Origin: Prinia subflava | Taxonomy: Eukaryota > Chordata > Aves > Passeriformes > Cisticolidae | NCBI RefSeq assembly: GCF_021018805.1 | Contig: NW_026960608.1 | Span: 2,418,001 to 2,482,000, forward strand | Reading direction: 5' to 3' | DNA length: 64,000 bases | In this document: piece by piece, positions 26,601 through 37,720 of the stretch | Position numbering within the stretch: the stretch's first letter is position 1 | Layout of the letters: every line of letters starts with the position of its first letter | Position numbers and translations under genes: made by a program | Notes under the pieces: model-generated | Told to the model about the DNA's origin: nothing | Seen by the model: the letters and a program-made list of their open reading frames with translations, nothing else | Databases searched by the model: none

Positions 26601-26618
26601 GCCCCACAGTGGGCGCCA
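26601..26618 (-). other. ERV-A primer binding site (tRNA-Lys1,2-like)
   Basis: The minus strand reads TGGCGCCCACTGTGGGGC, matching the tRNA-Lys1,2 primer binding site at about 16 of 18 positions by memory. Six bases separate it from the 5' LTR at 26625. ERV-B has the equivalent site at 43386-43403. Confidence 0.8.
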
Positions 26619-26624
26619 AAAATC

Positions 26625-27451
26625 TGTCTTGGTTTGAAAGACAGGTATCTGCTAGGAAGGGGGCAGGACTTCCCTAGAGATGGAGAATTCGAACCCCCTC
26701 CCTCCAAATTATTCTAATTTAAAAATTAAAGGGGCTTTTAGACAGAGGTATGGGGATAGGAATAACAGTTCTTTACTAGTATATATGACAAAACAACAAA
26801 CAAACAACAACTACAGCATTAATAATAAACAAAACCAGGAACCTTGAGGGCTTTCTTTCACAAAAAAGCCCGGGGCAGTTTGATCTCGGTGCCCCTGCAG
26901 GACTCCGAGAGGCTGAGCTGGAAGGGAGGGAAGTCTCGGGCTGGTGGATGAGATGAGGAGTTCGGCGCTGGTAGCTGGAATGGCAGGGGGTGTCCCGGCA
27001 GGGCTTGGCAGTGCTGGGCTATAGAGTAGCAGGAGAGCCTCAAAGCTCCCAAGAAGCAGCGGCGGTGGGGGAGGGAAGGCTGGAGAAAACGAGCTCAGGA
27101 TTCCTGGGTACACGAGCAGATGACGGTAGATTTCCCAGGACGAGACAGAGGCAGAGTGATGGCCGTGAACTCTTCCTGCAGTGAGGGGCAGCTTGACCGT
27201 CCTCCTTGGTGCTGAGAGCAAGAGTGAGTTCCCCTCCCCCAGCTCTTTCTTTTTACCTTTCCCAAAACTAGTAATCTCTCCCCTCTGAGGGACACTCCCA
27301 GAGACTTAAAAACAATAGGTGTAGCCTTGTGCTGCCATGTCCTTCAAGTACTCTCTTTTGTTCTGATTAAGTAGTCATTAAGGCTTCTTGGAAACTTATG
27401 GGAAAAAATTCTGTATGTGGAAAAAAAAAAAAGCAAATCTAACCCCCAACA
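26625..27451 (-). repeat. ERV-A 5' LTR (827 bp)
   Basis: TGTCTTGGTTTG to CCCCCAACA, partner of 20062-20879. The right flank GGAGT completes the target-site duplication. Confidence 0.95.
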
Positions 27452-27456
27452 GGAGT

Positions 27457-28030
27457 GATAGTACATAAGGTTTCACATTATCAGTGCGACCTTCAGGGCC
27501 CTCTATTGTAATGAAATTGACACTGTGCTTTGGAATAGCGAGGCCTCCAACCCCAGATAGACATTTAGCAGCTTGAGTCAGGGTCCAATGTCTGGGCCAT
27601 GCTTAGAAAGCTATAACAATACAATAAGCACGACTATCAAGTATACCGGCAACTTGTAGCTTCTCATTTTGATGCCAAAGAGGGCATTTGAGTGTGGGTC
27701 TAGGACTGGAAAGTGATTGTGCCCAGAAGATCTGCATCTGTCCAGTGATATCAAAGCCACTTTAACCTCTAACTCGTGGAAAATTTCCAGAAAGGTTAAC
27801 ATGGAAATCAACAAGTTGAGCAATTCATGCCCCTTCAGAAATTTGACACGGAGGTACAGGGGTCCAAACCATTATCTGAATATCTCCAGTAAAATTCCCA
27901 TCTATGAGTCTAGGCAGAACAAAAAAACCCTGCTTTGTGGTCAACACTTGACCAATCACAAGTGCACTGCACCCCCAGCCCTGTGGTCCCTGGACATCTG
28001 AAGGCAAACAGTGCACACCGCTGTTCTGAA
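27457..28030 (-). pseudogene. ERV-C dUTPase-like / protease remnant
   Basis: Minus-strand sequence between ERV-C gag and the ERV-A insertion. The piece 28016-27825 has a segment of the form GxFVLPRLIDGNFTGDIQIMVW, resembling retroviral dUTPase, where the Asp-containing loop binds uracil nucleotide. A further open piece (27823-27611) includes an FDITGQMQIFWA-like segment. Stops and frame changes are present. A dUTPase domain between gag and protease is characteristic of betaretroviruses and related class II elements. Confidence 0.65.
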
Positions 28031-28033
28031 GAG

Positions 28034-29500
28034 TTACTGTGACTCTGGAGGCCAGGTCCGTGTTGATACGCAGGGTGCTTGCAGGGATGAGTGCAGCTGG
28101 GCTTGATTTGCTATCCCCGCACAGCTCCCCCTGAGCTCCGCTGGCTGTTTCCCAGAGGGCCCATTGATGTAGCTGGCAGCAGCTCCTTTTTTATTAAATC
28201 CAGACCGGCATTGTTTTACATGGTGCTGTCCCTTCCAGCAACGTGTGCATACACCTGAGTCCCCAGAACCTCTTTTGTTCTGGAGGCGTTCACGTCTCAT
28301 GTGACCTGGCTTCCTGCACAGAAAACAAACACTCAATCCGGAATGAATGCTTATTGTAGCTAGAACCTCCGAAAGCAAAGTTACGTTATGACCGGCAGTG
28401 CCAATTCCCTGACAAGCCTTAAGCATTTCTATGACAGTGGGTGCTCGCAGGGGCCGTAAAACCTTTTGACAATTGGGGTTTGTATTTTCCACTGCTAACT
28501 GCTTCAGTAATATTTCTTGTGTGGTGACATTGTCTATTTGCTTATCTAGGGTGGCTTTTAACTTATCTAGAAACTTAATAAAAGGTTCATCAGCTACCTG
28601 TTTTATGTTAACAAATGAGACTGTAGTGAGACCATCATCCCGCACTTTACGAAAAGCCCGCAGAGCGAGCTCCTTTGACTGCTGAAGGGCTTCCGCAGGC
28701 AGTTGAGCCTGTACCATGGTCAGTACATATTGGCCCTCCCCCATAAGAGCTTCGGCACCGATAGGTCACAAAACGTGCCCCAGGGGTTGCCATAAATTGT
28801 CCATAGCTTGAACAGTGCAGAGCTCTCTCCACTCCAACATCCAGACAGTGAATTGTATACTCATGAGCATAAGCCACACTATTTGCTTAAAGTCTTGTGG
28901 TGCTAAGTTATACGAGTTCACCACAGTTTCCAAAAGGCTAGTAGTGAATGGGGCACTGATGCCATTGTCCATGGCTGAGCGGCGCATCTCTTTTCCGACA
29001 CCATAAGGCAAGCTTTCCCATCTAGTTAGTTGGTGGGGCTAGTAGATAACCGGAAAAACATGTAAAAAATCCACATCTCTTTCTGCGGCAGTCTGTTTTC
29101 TTACCACTGCCCACCGATCAGAGGGGAAAATATCAGGCTCCCTTCCCAGGTGCAAGCGGATCAGGGGACCAGGGGTCACCCTCTGGTTCTCCTCCCAAAG
29201 TCCCAAGAGACTTATGGTTAAAGTCTTGTGTCTTCTGCAGCAGCAGTGCGGAAGGAGCGGGTGCGGTGGGAGCAGGCAGGGCAGGAGCGAGCGCCGAAGG
29301 AGTGGGCTCCAAAGGAGCAGATGCCTGAAGAGCCAACCCAGCTGTCACGGTGCCATGAGTGTCCTTCTTTTTCAGGTCTCTGGGTGTTGCATGTGCCATG
29401 GGTGAAGGCGCACACAGTCTGCTGTGAACATGAAAGCTCCGCCAGTGTTCTGCTGCCTTGCCCAACACGGTCCCACAAAATGTCTCTTAAAGCATCCCAT
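28034..29500 (-). pseudogene. ERV-C gag (capsid, nucleocapsid)
   Basis: The best-preserved part (28744-28034, 236 aa) spans the capsid C-terminal domain and nucleocapsid of a betaretrovirus-like gag. The first zinc knuckle has lost its final Cys (CFLCRKPGH....R), while the second, CTRCWKGQHHVKQC, keeps the C-x2-C-x4-H-x4-C pattern. Upstream frames (29011-28766 and 29478-29133) contain capsid N-terminal and alanine/proline-rich linker sequence. Frames are broken several times. It follows from the Lys3-like PBS at 29827-29844. Confidence 0.85.
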
Positions 29501-29826
29501 GTCTGAGGGTCAAAAATATTAGCAGTACCTTAAGTTTGACCACAGTCTTTTGCCCAGAACAAGAGTCTATCCAAATCTGTAGACTCAACTTTCCTGCTGT
29601 GTTTCTGCAAAATCCATTCCAATGTCTCTGCGACATCCTTTTGCTCCTGGGAAACACCATTTCCCATGGTTCTTGGCTGCTACCCTCAGTCCTGCAGAAA
29701 GGCCAATTGGTGCCATGAGCTTTGTTTCAGCTCACATGCTTCGTTTCAGCCTCCAGGCTTCCTTTCAGTCCCTCTGTAAAGTTCAGCCAAGTCGTCTTCA
29801 CCGGAGCAACTGCTAGTTGCCTTTCA

Positions 29827-29844
29827 GTCCCTGTTCAGGTGCCA
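29827..29844 (-). other. ERV-C primer binding site (tRNA-Lys3-like)
   Basis: The minus strand reads TGGCACCTGAACAGGGAC, two differences from the tRNA-Lys3 site used by many betaretroviruses and lentiviruses. Two bases separate it from the 5' LTR. Confidence 0.87.
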
Positions 29845-29846
29845 TT

Positions 29847-30201
29847 TGTGGGTGACTGTGACATGGACTCAGACCAGTAGGGAATCTGAATTGTTTATTC
29901 AAAGAAACAAGCTGGGTTTATACACTTTTTCAAAGCACAGTATTTCCTTATATAATTCTCACTACGTGATCTATCCCATGTTGCCATGTCAGCAACGTGC
30001 TTTCTAAATCTCTTTCTATGGGGTGATCATGTGCTATTTGCCCATCTGTCAGCTTCCGGCAGGTTCCTCTCCCATAGGGTTCTGCCACATGTCACCTCCT
30101 CCCCCCAAGGTTTGGCGGAGATAAGTCTCTCTGTGCTGCCATGTGCTTCTGCAGGTGAGTCGGACAGCCCGCAGCTCAACTCCATCCCATCTCTCCTCAC
30201 A
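29847..30201 (-). repeat. ERV-C 5' LTR (355 bp)
   Basis: TGTGGGTGACTGTGAC to CTCCTCACA, matching 15652-16032. The right flank TGTATT (30202-30207) is the target-site duplication. Confidence 0.92.
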
Positions 30202-30224
30202 TGTATTTAAATCTGGCAACAGCC

Positions 30225-30660
30225 CTTCTATCGAGTTTTCTCGCAATACCTCCGAGCGTCCAGCCAGCGGAGAAATGGCTTAATAAAATAGCGAGACGGC
30301 TTCCCAGGATATGCTTTGTAAAATAAAGGTTTTAATAACAGCAAAAATAACAAACATTACAAAATGAAAAGAGATAAGCCGAGCACAGTGTACCAAGTAC
30401 AGTTACACTGGCTAAGGCATTCCCAAAAAGCCACGTGCACCTCTTGTGCTAGCTCTTTAATACTCGATGGTCTAGGTGGGCTTATTTGGCTCTTTGCCCA
30501 ATGAGATGGACACTAGGCTTTGAGGTGCATTTCCAAAGCCCTATCACTGTGTTTGTGCTGGTACTGAGCCAATTGCAATGAGCAGGCTATAGAAAATTCT
30601 AGTTTAACTTCCTTATATAGAAACACCTGCTCGAGTACAGAAATGCACGACTACACCCTT
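30225..30660. mobile_element. Possible solo LTR
   Basis: A moderately GC-rich start with CpGs, an AATAAAGGTTTTAATAAC block near 30325 and a promoter-like ACTTCCTTATATAG stretch near 30608 resemble an LTR. No target-site duplication or second copy was found. The stretch 30660-31820 after it is AT-rich with no feature recognised. Confidence 0.3.
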
Positions 30661-31820
30661 CACTAAGCCATGGAGCTTTTACATAGGGAATTGACAGTCA
30701 ATGGTAGGTTGCATAAAGCACTGGCTATGTGTGTGCAAATGCTGCTTTATAAATACTTCAATCCTGACCTCATTTCTTCTAATAACACAGTGCCATTCCA
30801 TGTCATTGACCCAAGTTTAGCTGATATTTCAAGTGCACATTTGTTATATTATAGATTTTGCTATTGCAAATCCTGGATTTTTTGTTGGGCAGTTGGGAAT
30901 AGTGTGCATCACAGGTGTGTTTGTATATCAATTGATACAGTGTGATGATACTATATGGTAATTTCACAATATTAACAGGAAAATAACTGGATAAAGTATT
31001 CATTAACAAATTGGGTATTGGAAAACTGTAGGACAGTTGATTCCACACCAAAATTACAAATTATTTATTGGTTTTTTATGACCACTCCTGCCTCTGAACA
31101 TCTTTGCCATGTGTGCAGATTAACCAGGTTCATTCTTGAGAACTGCAGGTTTCAAGTTTAAAATGTGGTTTAACTGTAAAAGTAACATACAGTATATATA
31201 TCTTCCAGATGTAAGGTCATTTTAAGATGAAGGTATTTCTTTGCAATGGATTAGACCAAGTTAAAGTTTGCCTAATGTGCTAGCAAACTAATATTAAGTT
31301 CTGCTTAGTGTGCTTCTGCTTTCATGGGTGCAGTGGGCCTCACTTCAGTTAAGATTTGAAAAGACAAGATAATTATTGTTTATAAGAAAAAGTAATATTG
31401 TTTACATTTTGAAAGACAAATATCCGAACAAGATATGAAGTGAAATATTTCGATAGTGGCAAAGAATGTAAGCACACTTAACAGGCTTTTATATTTTTAA
31501 GTCTATTTTGTTGATAAGATTCTTCTATATGTGTAAATCTGCCATTATGAGAAAGGGTTTTTTTTTATGTATTAATGAACAAATAATAGAATGATTAGAT
31601 GTCCCATGTTTTGCCACCTAAAAGGATCACTGTTTTAGTAGACAGTGTCTACTTGTTTACAATGCTTTCCTATATTCTGTAAAAAATGCAGCTAGCTGAT
31701 GTAACTAAAAAGTGGATTCTTTTTGCTTAAGAATAACAGCAAGGAAAGACAAGATATCTATCTAATGTTTCTACTAGGTTGTTCTGGTTTGATTCGTAAC
31801 TGGGCGGAAGTACCAATTCA

Positions 31821-34201
31821 TGTAGTAGTTTCACGTTCGCCAATTTTGACTTTTTTCGGCCAAAGCACCAAATTTGTGATGGTTTTTGTGCTTACTCTTT
31901 TTCTTTTTGTGAGACAGACTTTTGGAAGGAAAAAAGGCAAAACAGGCCTAACTTAAAGGTTGCAAAGATAGGTTTATTAACACACACCAAAGGAAGGAAA
32001 AAAGGAAAAAAGAAATTTTCAAAGCTTTTCTCCTCTCTCCACAAACTGTTCACTTTATCACAAGCAACATAGAGAGACAACTTGTGATTTCTAGTCAGTT
32101 TCACCATTTAGAAAATAGTCTTTCATTACTTCTTTAGATGAGGAGTCTCTTTAGTCATGGATCTCATTGACAAAACAGTTCTCGTGTAAGTTTTAACTGT
32201 AACAGAAACATCTGCTTGGGGAAAAACTGCTGCTGTGACCACTCTGACCCTTCTTCCCATTAGCAGTTTCTCAAGCTGCCCATGGGTAATGTGAACTCAG
32301 ACATATTGGGGTGTCGCCTTTTAAAGATTCACTACTCCAGAAGCAAAAGATTCTTCTTCTCAGGGAACAGAGCTATCTCTTCACTTCTCTACTAGCACAA
32401 AGGCTTCTCATCTTTCTCTGTTCAAGCATCTCATGGGACTACAAGAATCACAGATTCTAAAGCAATATTACTCAGTCTATCACAACACCTTTGCTCAAAA
32501 ATCTACAAATAAACAATCATCTCCCCAAATGCATCTTTCTCATAGTTTGAAGGGATAAATTACATATAGAGTTCATTACATAGAGAGTAATTGCATATAG
32601 AGTTCCATGGCTCTAATTGAAGTCCAGCCAGCAGGCAACTCTTCTATCCTTCCTTCAATTAGTCTTTCACTCTCTCTCTCTCCATCTGACTTCATGCTGG
32701 GTCTTCTCTATGTTCTCTCTGCCCATGTCTCTTTTCTCTCAAGGAAGGGTTAAGTTTCGAAAACTTCATGTTACTAAGAAAGGGTTAAATCTGCCCAGGT
32801 TTGCGATGGTCAATGTGATCAGCTGCTCTGAAGAGGCTGGGCTTTTCTTCTTTCCCCCCCTTTCCCTCTCAGCCCGTGTGAAATACCAAGTTATGTTTCG
32901 TGTCAGGGAAATGAAGAAAATCTGTGTAATTGTAGTTGTAGAACACGGCCATGGGACAGTTATAAAGATGAGTTCTAATAAACAACTGAGGAAAGCATGG
33001 AAGGAAGTTTTTTGAATAAATCTTTTGCTTGCAATTACCTATTATAAATCTCAAGCTATTCTGTAATAAGTGCCTTTTAATTATAACTTTAGAAGCTTGC
33101 TTTGTATTAAAGAATTTTTAACTGTAGTTTTAGATTGTAAAAAGGCTTTTAGACAAAAGAAGGAAGTAAGAAGGGGGCCCAGGCCTTTTCACAGAAGGTG
33201 GGAAAACATCCTAGACACAAAAGAAAGATTTCAGCTCACTGATTTATGGCTCCTGAAGAGGGAAACTGAAAAATCACTATCGAAGATTGATGGACCTGGA
33301 AAATAGAAACTGGACCCCCACATCTGTAAGCCAGACCACACCATGTGGAAAACATATCCTGGATGTACATCCTGGAATAGTGAAATATCAAAATAGATCA
33401 CAATAGCCTATAGAATTATACAGGACAAACTAGGGATTTATGACTGTTAAGTATTGAATTGTGACGTTAAAACTAGAAATGGAAACTGCTGAGAAAGCTT
33501 ATGAATATGTATGAATATAGCAAATAAAATACCAGCAAGTCCAGCAATCGGTGTGCAGTCGGAAGGGAAAACCCCTACCACTGTACCCAGAGCTGCCTTT
33601 GCTCACACTTTACCATGCTAATTAATCAGTTATTAAATTGAATTGCTGCTTGATATATTGGCCGTGTCAAGCGTCTCTTTTCTAACACCTGGGAGTCACC
33701 GGAGCACCGGAGGAGGGGTAAGGGGGGGCGGTCCTTGCCCATCCTTCCGTGGTAATCGGGGTAGGCTCGGCCCAGCTGGGCCCAAAGATGTTATCAGAGG
33801 CCCAGCTCCTGCCGCTCCCTCCCGGCTCAGCTGGCTCCAGGATTCCGGCCGCCTCCCCCGCTGGCTGGCCGGGACCCAGAGGCAGGGTCAGGCCCTAAGC
33901 CGACTTCCCTTCAGGGGGATGGGAGCAGCAGGGCCGGGCCAGGCCGGCCTAGGCCATCCTAAGAGAATGGCCCGGCTTGATGTTACCTGTTCGAGTGATC
34001 AGGAGGAAAGGGCAGACCTGGCCTCACTCAGAATTTTGTATGGGTATTCCTCAAAGTTGCATCCAGCCTCTTCAATGGTCCAACAATATATCAGTATTCA
34101 AAAATGAACTCTGACAGGTGCCTGTCTCAAAGCAATTCTAAGGTTCTGACAGGGAGCTGTTTCTACTTTAACTAAAAACCAAACTGTGTCAACCTATAAC
34201 A
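31821..34201 (-). mobile_element. Long LTR, family gamma, antisense copy, interrupted
   Basis: Starts TGTAGTAGTTTCACGTTCGCC and ends CAACCTATAACA. Matching blocks in the same order occur at 43427-45004: the AAACAGGCC...GGTTTATTAACACACAC block, CCAAATGCAT..., and a GC-rich GATGTTATCAGAGGCCC block near 33785. A separate LTR-like insertion (about 32877-33688) accounts for the extra length. No target-site duplication was found at the outer ends. Confidence 0.82.
32877..33688 (+). mobile_element. Probable solo LTR inside long LTR
   Basis: TGTGAAATACCAAG to TTTCTAACA, absent from the other gamma copies at this point. The 3' end has ATTAAATTGAATTGCTGC and a GTGTCAAGCGTCTC segment, resembling R-U5 in sense orientation. 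Flanks CCCG and CCTG agree at three of four bases, so a 4-bp duplication is possible but not proven. Confidence 0.55.
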
Positions 34202-34689
34202 TAGGTTTTGTATGGATTTTAGAATTCAAAAGGGGAAATTGTGAATTTTTTGTCTAAACTATATTCCCCAGGTTTGTGGATCAACTTGGATTTTGGATTT
34301 TTTTTCAGGAGGTAAAAAAAAAAAGTATTGCAAATCAAGTGAATTAGAAATTGCCACATCTCTTGGGTTTTTGGCATATTTTGAATAAAATGTATGATGA
34401 ACAATGAAATATGCTTTCTCTAAGTTGTTACATCCTAGCAGTAAGGTCTAGGAGAGATAATGATATTTTAAAAAAAACCAAAAAAAGCCTTGCAAAATTT
34501 AAGTAATTACTTTATTTAGTAACTTTATTTTTCGATTTAGAAGTTTAAGCATTAATTTGTAAAGAAAAAATAATCTTATGTACTTCTCTAATTGTATTAG
34601 GTATATATGACAAGGATGGGGACTGCAGGCCAGCCTCTGTGAGGAGAGACTAGGGCTGCCATGCATTGGACACAGACCGTGCTGGAACA

Positions 34690-34868
34690 GGGGAAAAAAG
34701 TGAGAAATGAGTAGCAGAGTTGAAGTTTTATGGACTGTCCCATCCCTGGAAGCGTTCAAGGCCAGGTTGGATAAGGCTCTGAACAACCTTGTCTAGTAGG
34801 TGGCATCCCTGCTCATGGTAGGGGAGTTGGAACTAGATTATCTTTAAGGTCCCTTCCAACCCAATGAT
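34690..34868 (+). mobile_element. CR1 LINE 3'-end fragment
   Basis: Reads GGAAGCGTTCAAGGCCAGG through GTTGGAACTAGATTATC and CCTTCCAACCCAATGATATG, the standard end of CR1 with a decayed terminal repeat. It is heavily 5'-truncated. Confidence 0.92.
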
Positions 34869-34874
34869 ATGACT

Positions 34875-35130
34875 GCAACTCCCCCATCCCCCTGCACCTG
34901 TGTTTTTAGTTTTTTCATTGTTTCCCACAATCTAACTCTATTTTTATTTGGCAATAAATTAAAAGAATATTCACCAACTTGAGTCTGGTTTGCCCATGAT
35001 GGCAATGGGTAAATGATCTCCCTGTCTTTATCTTGACCCACAGCTTTTCAACTTCTTTTCCCCATACAGTTGAGGAGGGGATGTGAGAGAGCAGGTGGTT
35101 GGGGATATGGCAGCCAGCTAGGGTACACCC
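34875..35130 (-). mobile_element. Class III-type LTR fragment
   Basis: In reverse complement it carries the GTGGGTCAAGATAAAGACAGGGAG and CATGGGCAAACCAGACTCAA landmarks, similar in layout to the LTRs at 40886-41466 and 45010-45294. Its 5' end is unclear. The next bases (35130-35600) are not confidently assigned. Confidence 0.55.
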
Positions 35131-35599
35131 ACCATAATCTAGAGAATCATCATAGATTAACCTTGTAATTAATGTGATTGTATGAAAGAATAAGAAGGGA
35201 TAAGGATTGTTCTTAAGCAGAGGCAGGATTTTGCTGCATGTACTCCATTTTTGGGGAAGGAAGAGATCTAAAGGAAGGGGGATGGGGACAATATCAGGCT
35301 TGCCATAGGCAAACTGTGGGGTAGTATGAAAAAGTGGGACAGGATACTTGTGAGGGCCCTCTGGAGGTAACTGAGATGTACCAGCCACACTGGAGCACAC
35401 CTGTAGTCTTACAGAAACAAACCAAGGATTGCTGAGGTAATAGAAGCCAACAGGGAAACACTGGAGAAACACCATAGTAACAAAAGAATGCTTAAGAGGG
35501 AATACCTTGTTCCAGCACAAGCAACCAAAACCACAACCACTAGACAGGACTATTGAGTATCCCTTTGCACTCCCACTGGCATTGTCACCATTAAATACT

Positions 35600-36695
35600 T
35601 CTATTAAATGCCTGTACACCAACACATGCAGCATGGGGAACAAACAGGAGGAACTAGAGATCTGTGTGTGCAGGGCTTTGATGTCATTGTGATTACAGAG
35701 ATGTAGTGGGATAACTTGCATGACTGGAATGTTGTCATAAAGGGTTACACACTGTTTAGGAGAGACAGACCAGGAAGGATCAGTGGTGGAGTTGCCCTCT
35801 ATGAGGCAACACTTGGAATGTATCAAGCTCTGTCTTGGTGAGGATGACAAGCTAGTTGAGAGCTTATGGGTTAGGATAAAAGGGCAGACTGGCAAGGGTG
35901 ACATTGTGGGTGTTTGCTACAGGCTGCCTGATCAAAATGAGGAAGTGGATGAGGCCTTCTACAGGCAACTAGAAGCAGTCTCAGAGTCACAGACCTTGGT
36001 TCTTGTGGGGAATTTAACCACCTGGACATCTGCTGGAGAAGCTACACAACAAAGCACAAACAGTCCAGGAGGTTCCTGGAAAGCATTGATGATAACTTCT
36101 TGTCACAGTTAGTGGAGGTTCCCACAAGGAATGGTGTGTTGCTTGACCTTATACTAACCAACAAGGAGGGCCTTGATGATGTGAGGGTTGGGGGCAGCCT
36201 TGACTGTAGGGACCATGAGATTGTAGAGTTCAGTATTGAATGAAGAGGTAACAGCATGGCAAGGAAGATTGCAACCATGGACTTCAGGCAAGTTAACTTT
36301 AGCTTTTTTAAGGATCTTGTTAGAAGAATCCCATGGGAGCAGGCCCTGCAGGGAAGAGAGGTTCAAGAGAGTTTGTCGGTATTCAGGGCTTGCTTTCTCC
36401 AGGCTCAAGAATGATGCATCCCAATGAGGAAGAAATCAGGCCAAGGGTGCAAGAAACCTCTGTGGATGAATAAAGAACTCCCGTCTACTTAAGTACAAGC
36501 AAGAAATACACAGAAGATGGAAGCAGAGTCATACTACTTAGAGTGAATGTAGAGAGGTGGCCAGAGTAAGTAGAAATGAGACTAGAAAGGCCAAGGCCCA
36601 TGTAAAATTAAATCTGGCCAAGGATGTCAAGTATAACAAAAAAGGCTTTTTCAAATACATTTTAAAAACAGAGGATAATTTGAGTCCATTAGTAA
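35600..36695 (+). pseudogene. CR1 ORF2 endonuclease region
   Basis: The + strand encodes the AP-like endonuclease domain of a CR1 LINE. A GNKQEELEICV-type start (about 35630) is followed by a VESLWVRIKGQTGKGDIVGVCYR segment (in the frame open 35783-36112) and then an NKEGL..V.VGGS region near 36160. It continues into the linker before RT (LNLAKDVKYNKKGFFKYI, near 36610) and stops abruptly at about 36695, where ERV-B integrase sequence starts. Frame breaks are frequent, so it is a dead copy. Its junction with ERV-B implies an insertion or deletion event. Confidence 0.9.
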
Positions 36696-36861
36696 ACACA
36701 TGATGCTTGCTGTTGTGGGTTTGGGGGAGTGTGATATAGTCAGTCTGCCAGATCTCCCCATATTTATATTTCAGCCATTGTCCTCCATACCAGAGAGGCT
36801 TTAATTGCTTGGCCCGCTTAATTGCAGCACGTTTCACATTTGTGGATAACCTGTGTGATAG

Positions 36862-37657
36862 AGGGCTGGGCACTCACCAACTGTATGAACTTTAACAAGG
36901 GAAAGTGCCAGGTTCTGCACCTGGTATGGGGTAACCCTGCATGTATAGACCGGGGAACAAGACACTGGACAGCAGTTCCACAGAAAGAGGTATGGGGGTC
37001 CTGGTTGATGGAAAGTTGAATATGAGTCAGCAGTGTGCCCTGGCAGCCAGGAGGGTCAACCATATCCTGAGGTATATCAGGCACAGCATTACCAGCTGGT
37101 CAAAGGAGGTGATTGTCCTGCTCTACTCTGCACTGGTGGGGCCTCACCTTGAGTACTGTGTGCAGTTTTAGGCACCACAATATAAGAAAGAGATAAAGCT
37201 ATTAGAGAGCATCCAAAGGAGGGCTATGAAGATAAAGGGCCTAGAGGAGAAGCCATATGAGGAGCGGCTGAGATCACTTGATTTCTTCAGCCTGGAGAAG
37301 AAGAGACTGAGGGGAGACCTCACCGCAGTCTACAACTTCCTTGTGAGGGGAGGAGGAGGGGCAGACACTGATCTTTTCACTCTGGTGACCAGTGACAGGA
37401 CTTGAGGGAATGACATGAAGCTGTGTCAGGTGAGGTTCAGGTTGAATATTAGGCAAAGGCTCTTCACTGAGAGGGTAATTGGGAACTGGAACAGAGTCCC
37501 CAGGGAAGTGATCACAGTCCCAAGCCTGCCAGTGTTCAAGAAATGTTTGGACAATAGTGTCAGGTACATGGTGTGATTCTTAGGGCTGTCCTGTACAGGG
37601 CCAGGAGATGGACTTTGATGATCCTTGTGGGTCTCTTTCAACTCAGGATATTATTTG
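36862..37657 (+). mobile_element. CR1 LINE inserted in ERV-B integrase
   Basis: A 5'-truncated CR1 encoding the end of ORF2, with a MNFNKGKCQVLHL-type segment and a LVDGKLNMSQQCALAARR segment, then SALVGPHLEYCVQF (open 36941-37171), and a 3' end reaching TCAACTCAGGATATTATTTG. ERV-B sequence resumes at once, and GATAG occurs at both edges (36857-36861 and near 37657-37661), a plausible target-site duplication. Sense to CERT1. Confidence 0.9.
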
Positions 37658-37697
37658 ATAGTGTCCATAGTTACATTCACCCGTCGATCATGAGCCC

Positions 37698-37720
37698 ATA
37701 TATATATATATATATATATA
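37698..37720. repeat. (TA)n microsatellite
   Basis: About eleven TA units inside the ERV-B integrase region; ERV-A has no such run at the equivalent place, so it arose after insertion. Confidence 0.9.

Larger units (their letters stand above)
20062..27451 (-). mobile_element. ERV-A: complete class III (ERVL-like) provirus, TSD GGAGT
   Basis: Two full LTRs (20062-20879 and 26625-27451), a PBS next to the right LTR, and gag, protease, RT, RNase H and integrase in order on the minus strand. An exact 5-bp target-site duplication GGAGT (20057-20061 and 27452-27456) marks insertion into the dUTPase/RT part of ERV-C. There is no env. The 5-bp duplication, env lack and RT/integrase type suggest class III. 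LTRs differ by about 4% of positions by eye plus small indels. One solo LTR (22134-22595) interrupts it. The same LTR family recurs as a solo LTR at 60566-61377. Confidence 0.94.
15652..30201 (-). mobile_element. ERV-C: class II (betaretrovirus-like) provirus, multiply interrupted
   Basis: Provirus with paired LTRs (15652-16032 and 29847-30201), a tRNA-Lys3-like PBS beside the right LTR, a purine tract beside the left one, and an exact 6-bp target-site duplication TGTATT (15646-15651 and 30202-30207). Gag with two zinc knuckles, a dUTPase-like/protease segment, parts of RT, RNase H and integrase are recognisable in the expected minus-strand order. No env was recognised. Six-bp duplication, Lys3 primer and dUTPase support class II. 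Three later insertions split it: 16478-16890, 17730-19345 and 20062-27451. The LTRs differ by roughly 10% in the parts compared, so it is much older than ERV-E. Confidence 0.92.

Noticed and set aside
32617..33015. 132-codon + frame as a host exon
   Set aside because: It crosses the border between a long LTR and an inserted LTR and has no splice context or similarity.
34915..35904. 329-codon open frame on the minus strand
   Set aside because: It runs antisense through an LTR fragment and the 5' part of a CR1 endonuclease region whose sense frame is recognisable.
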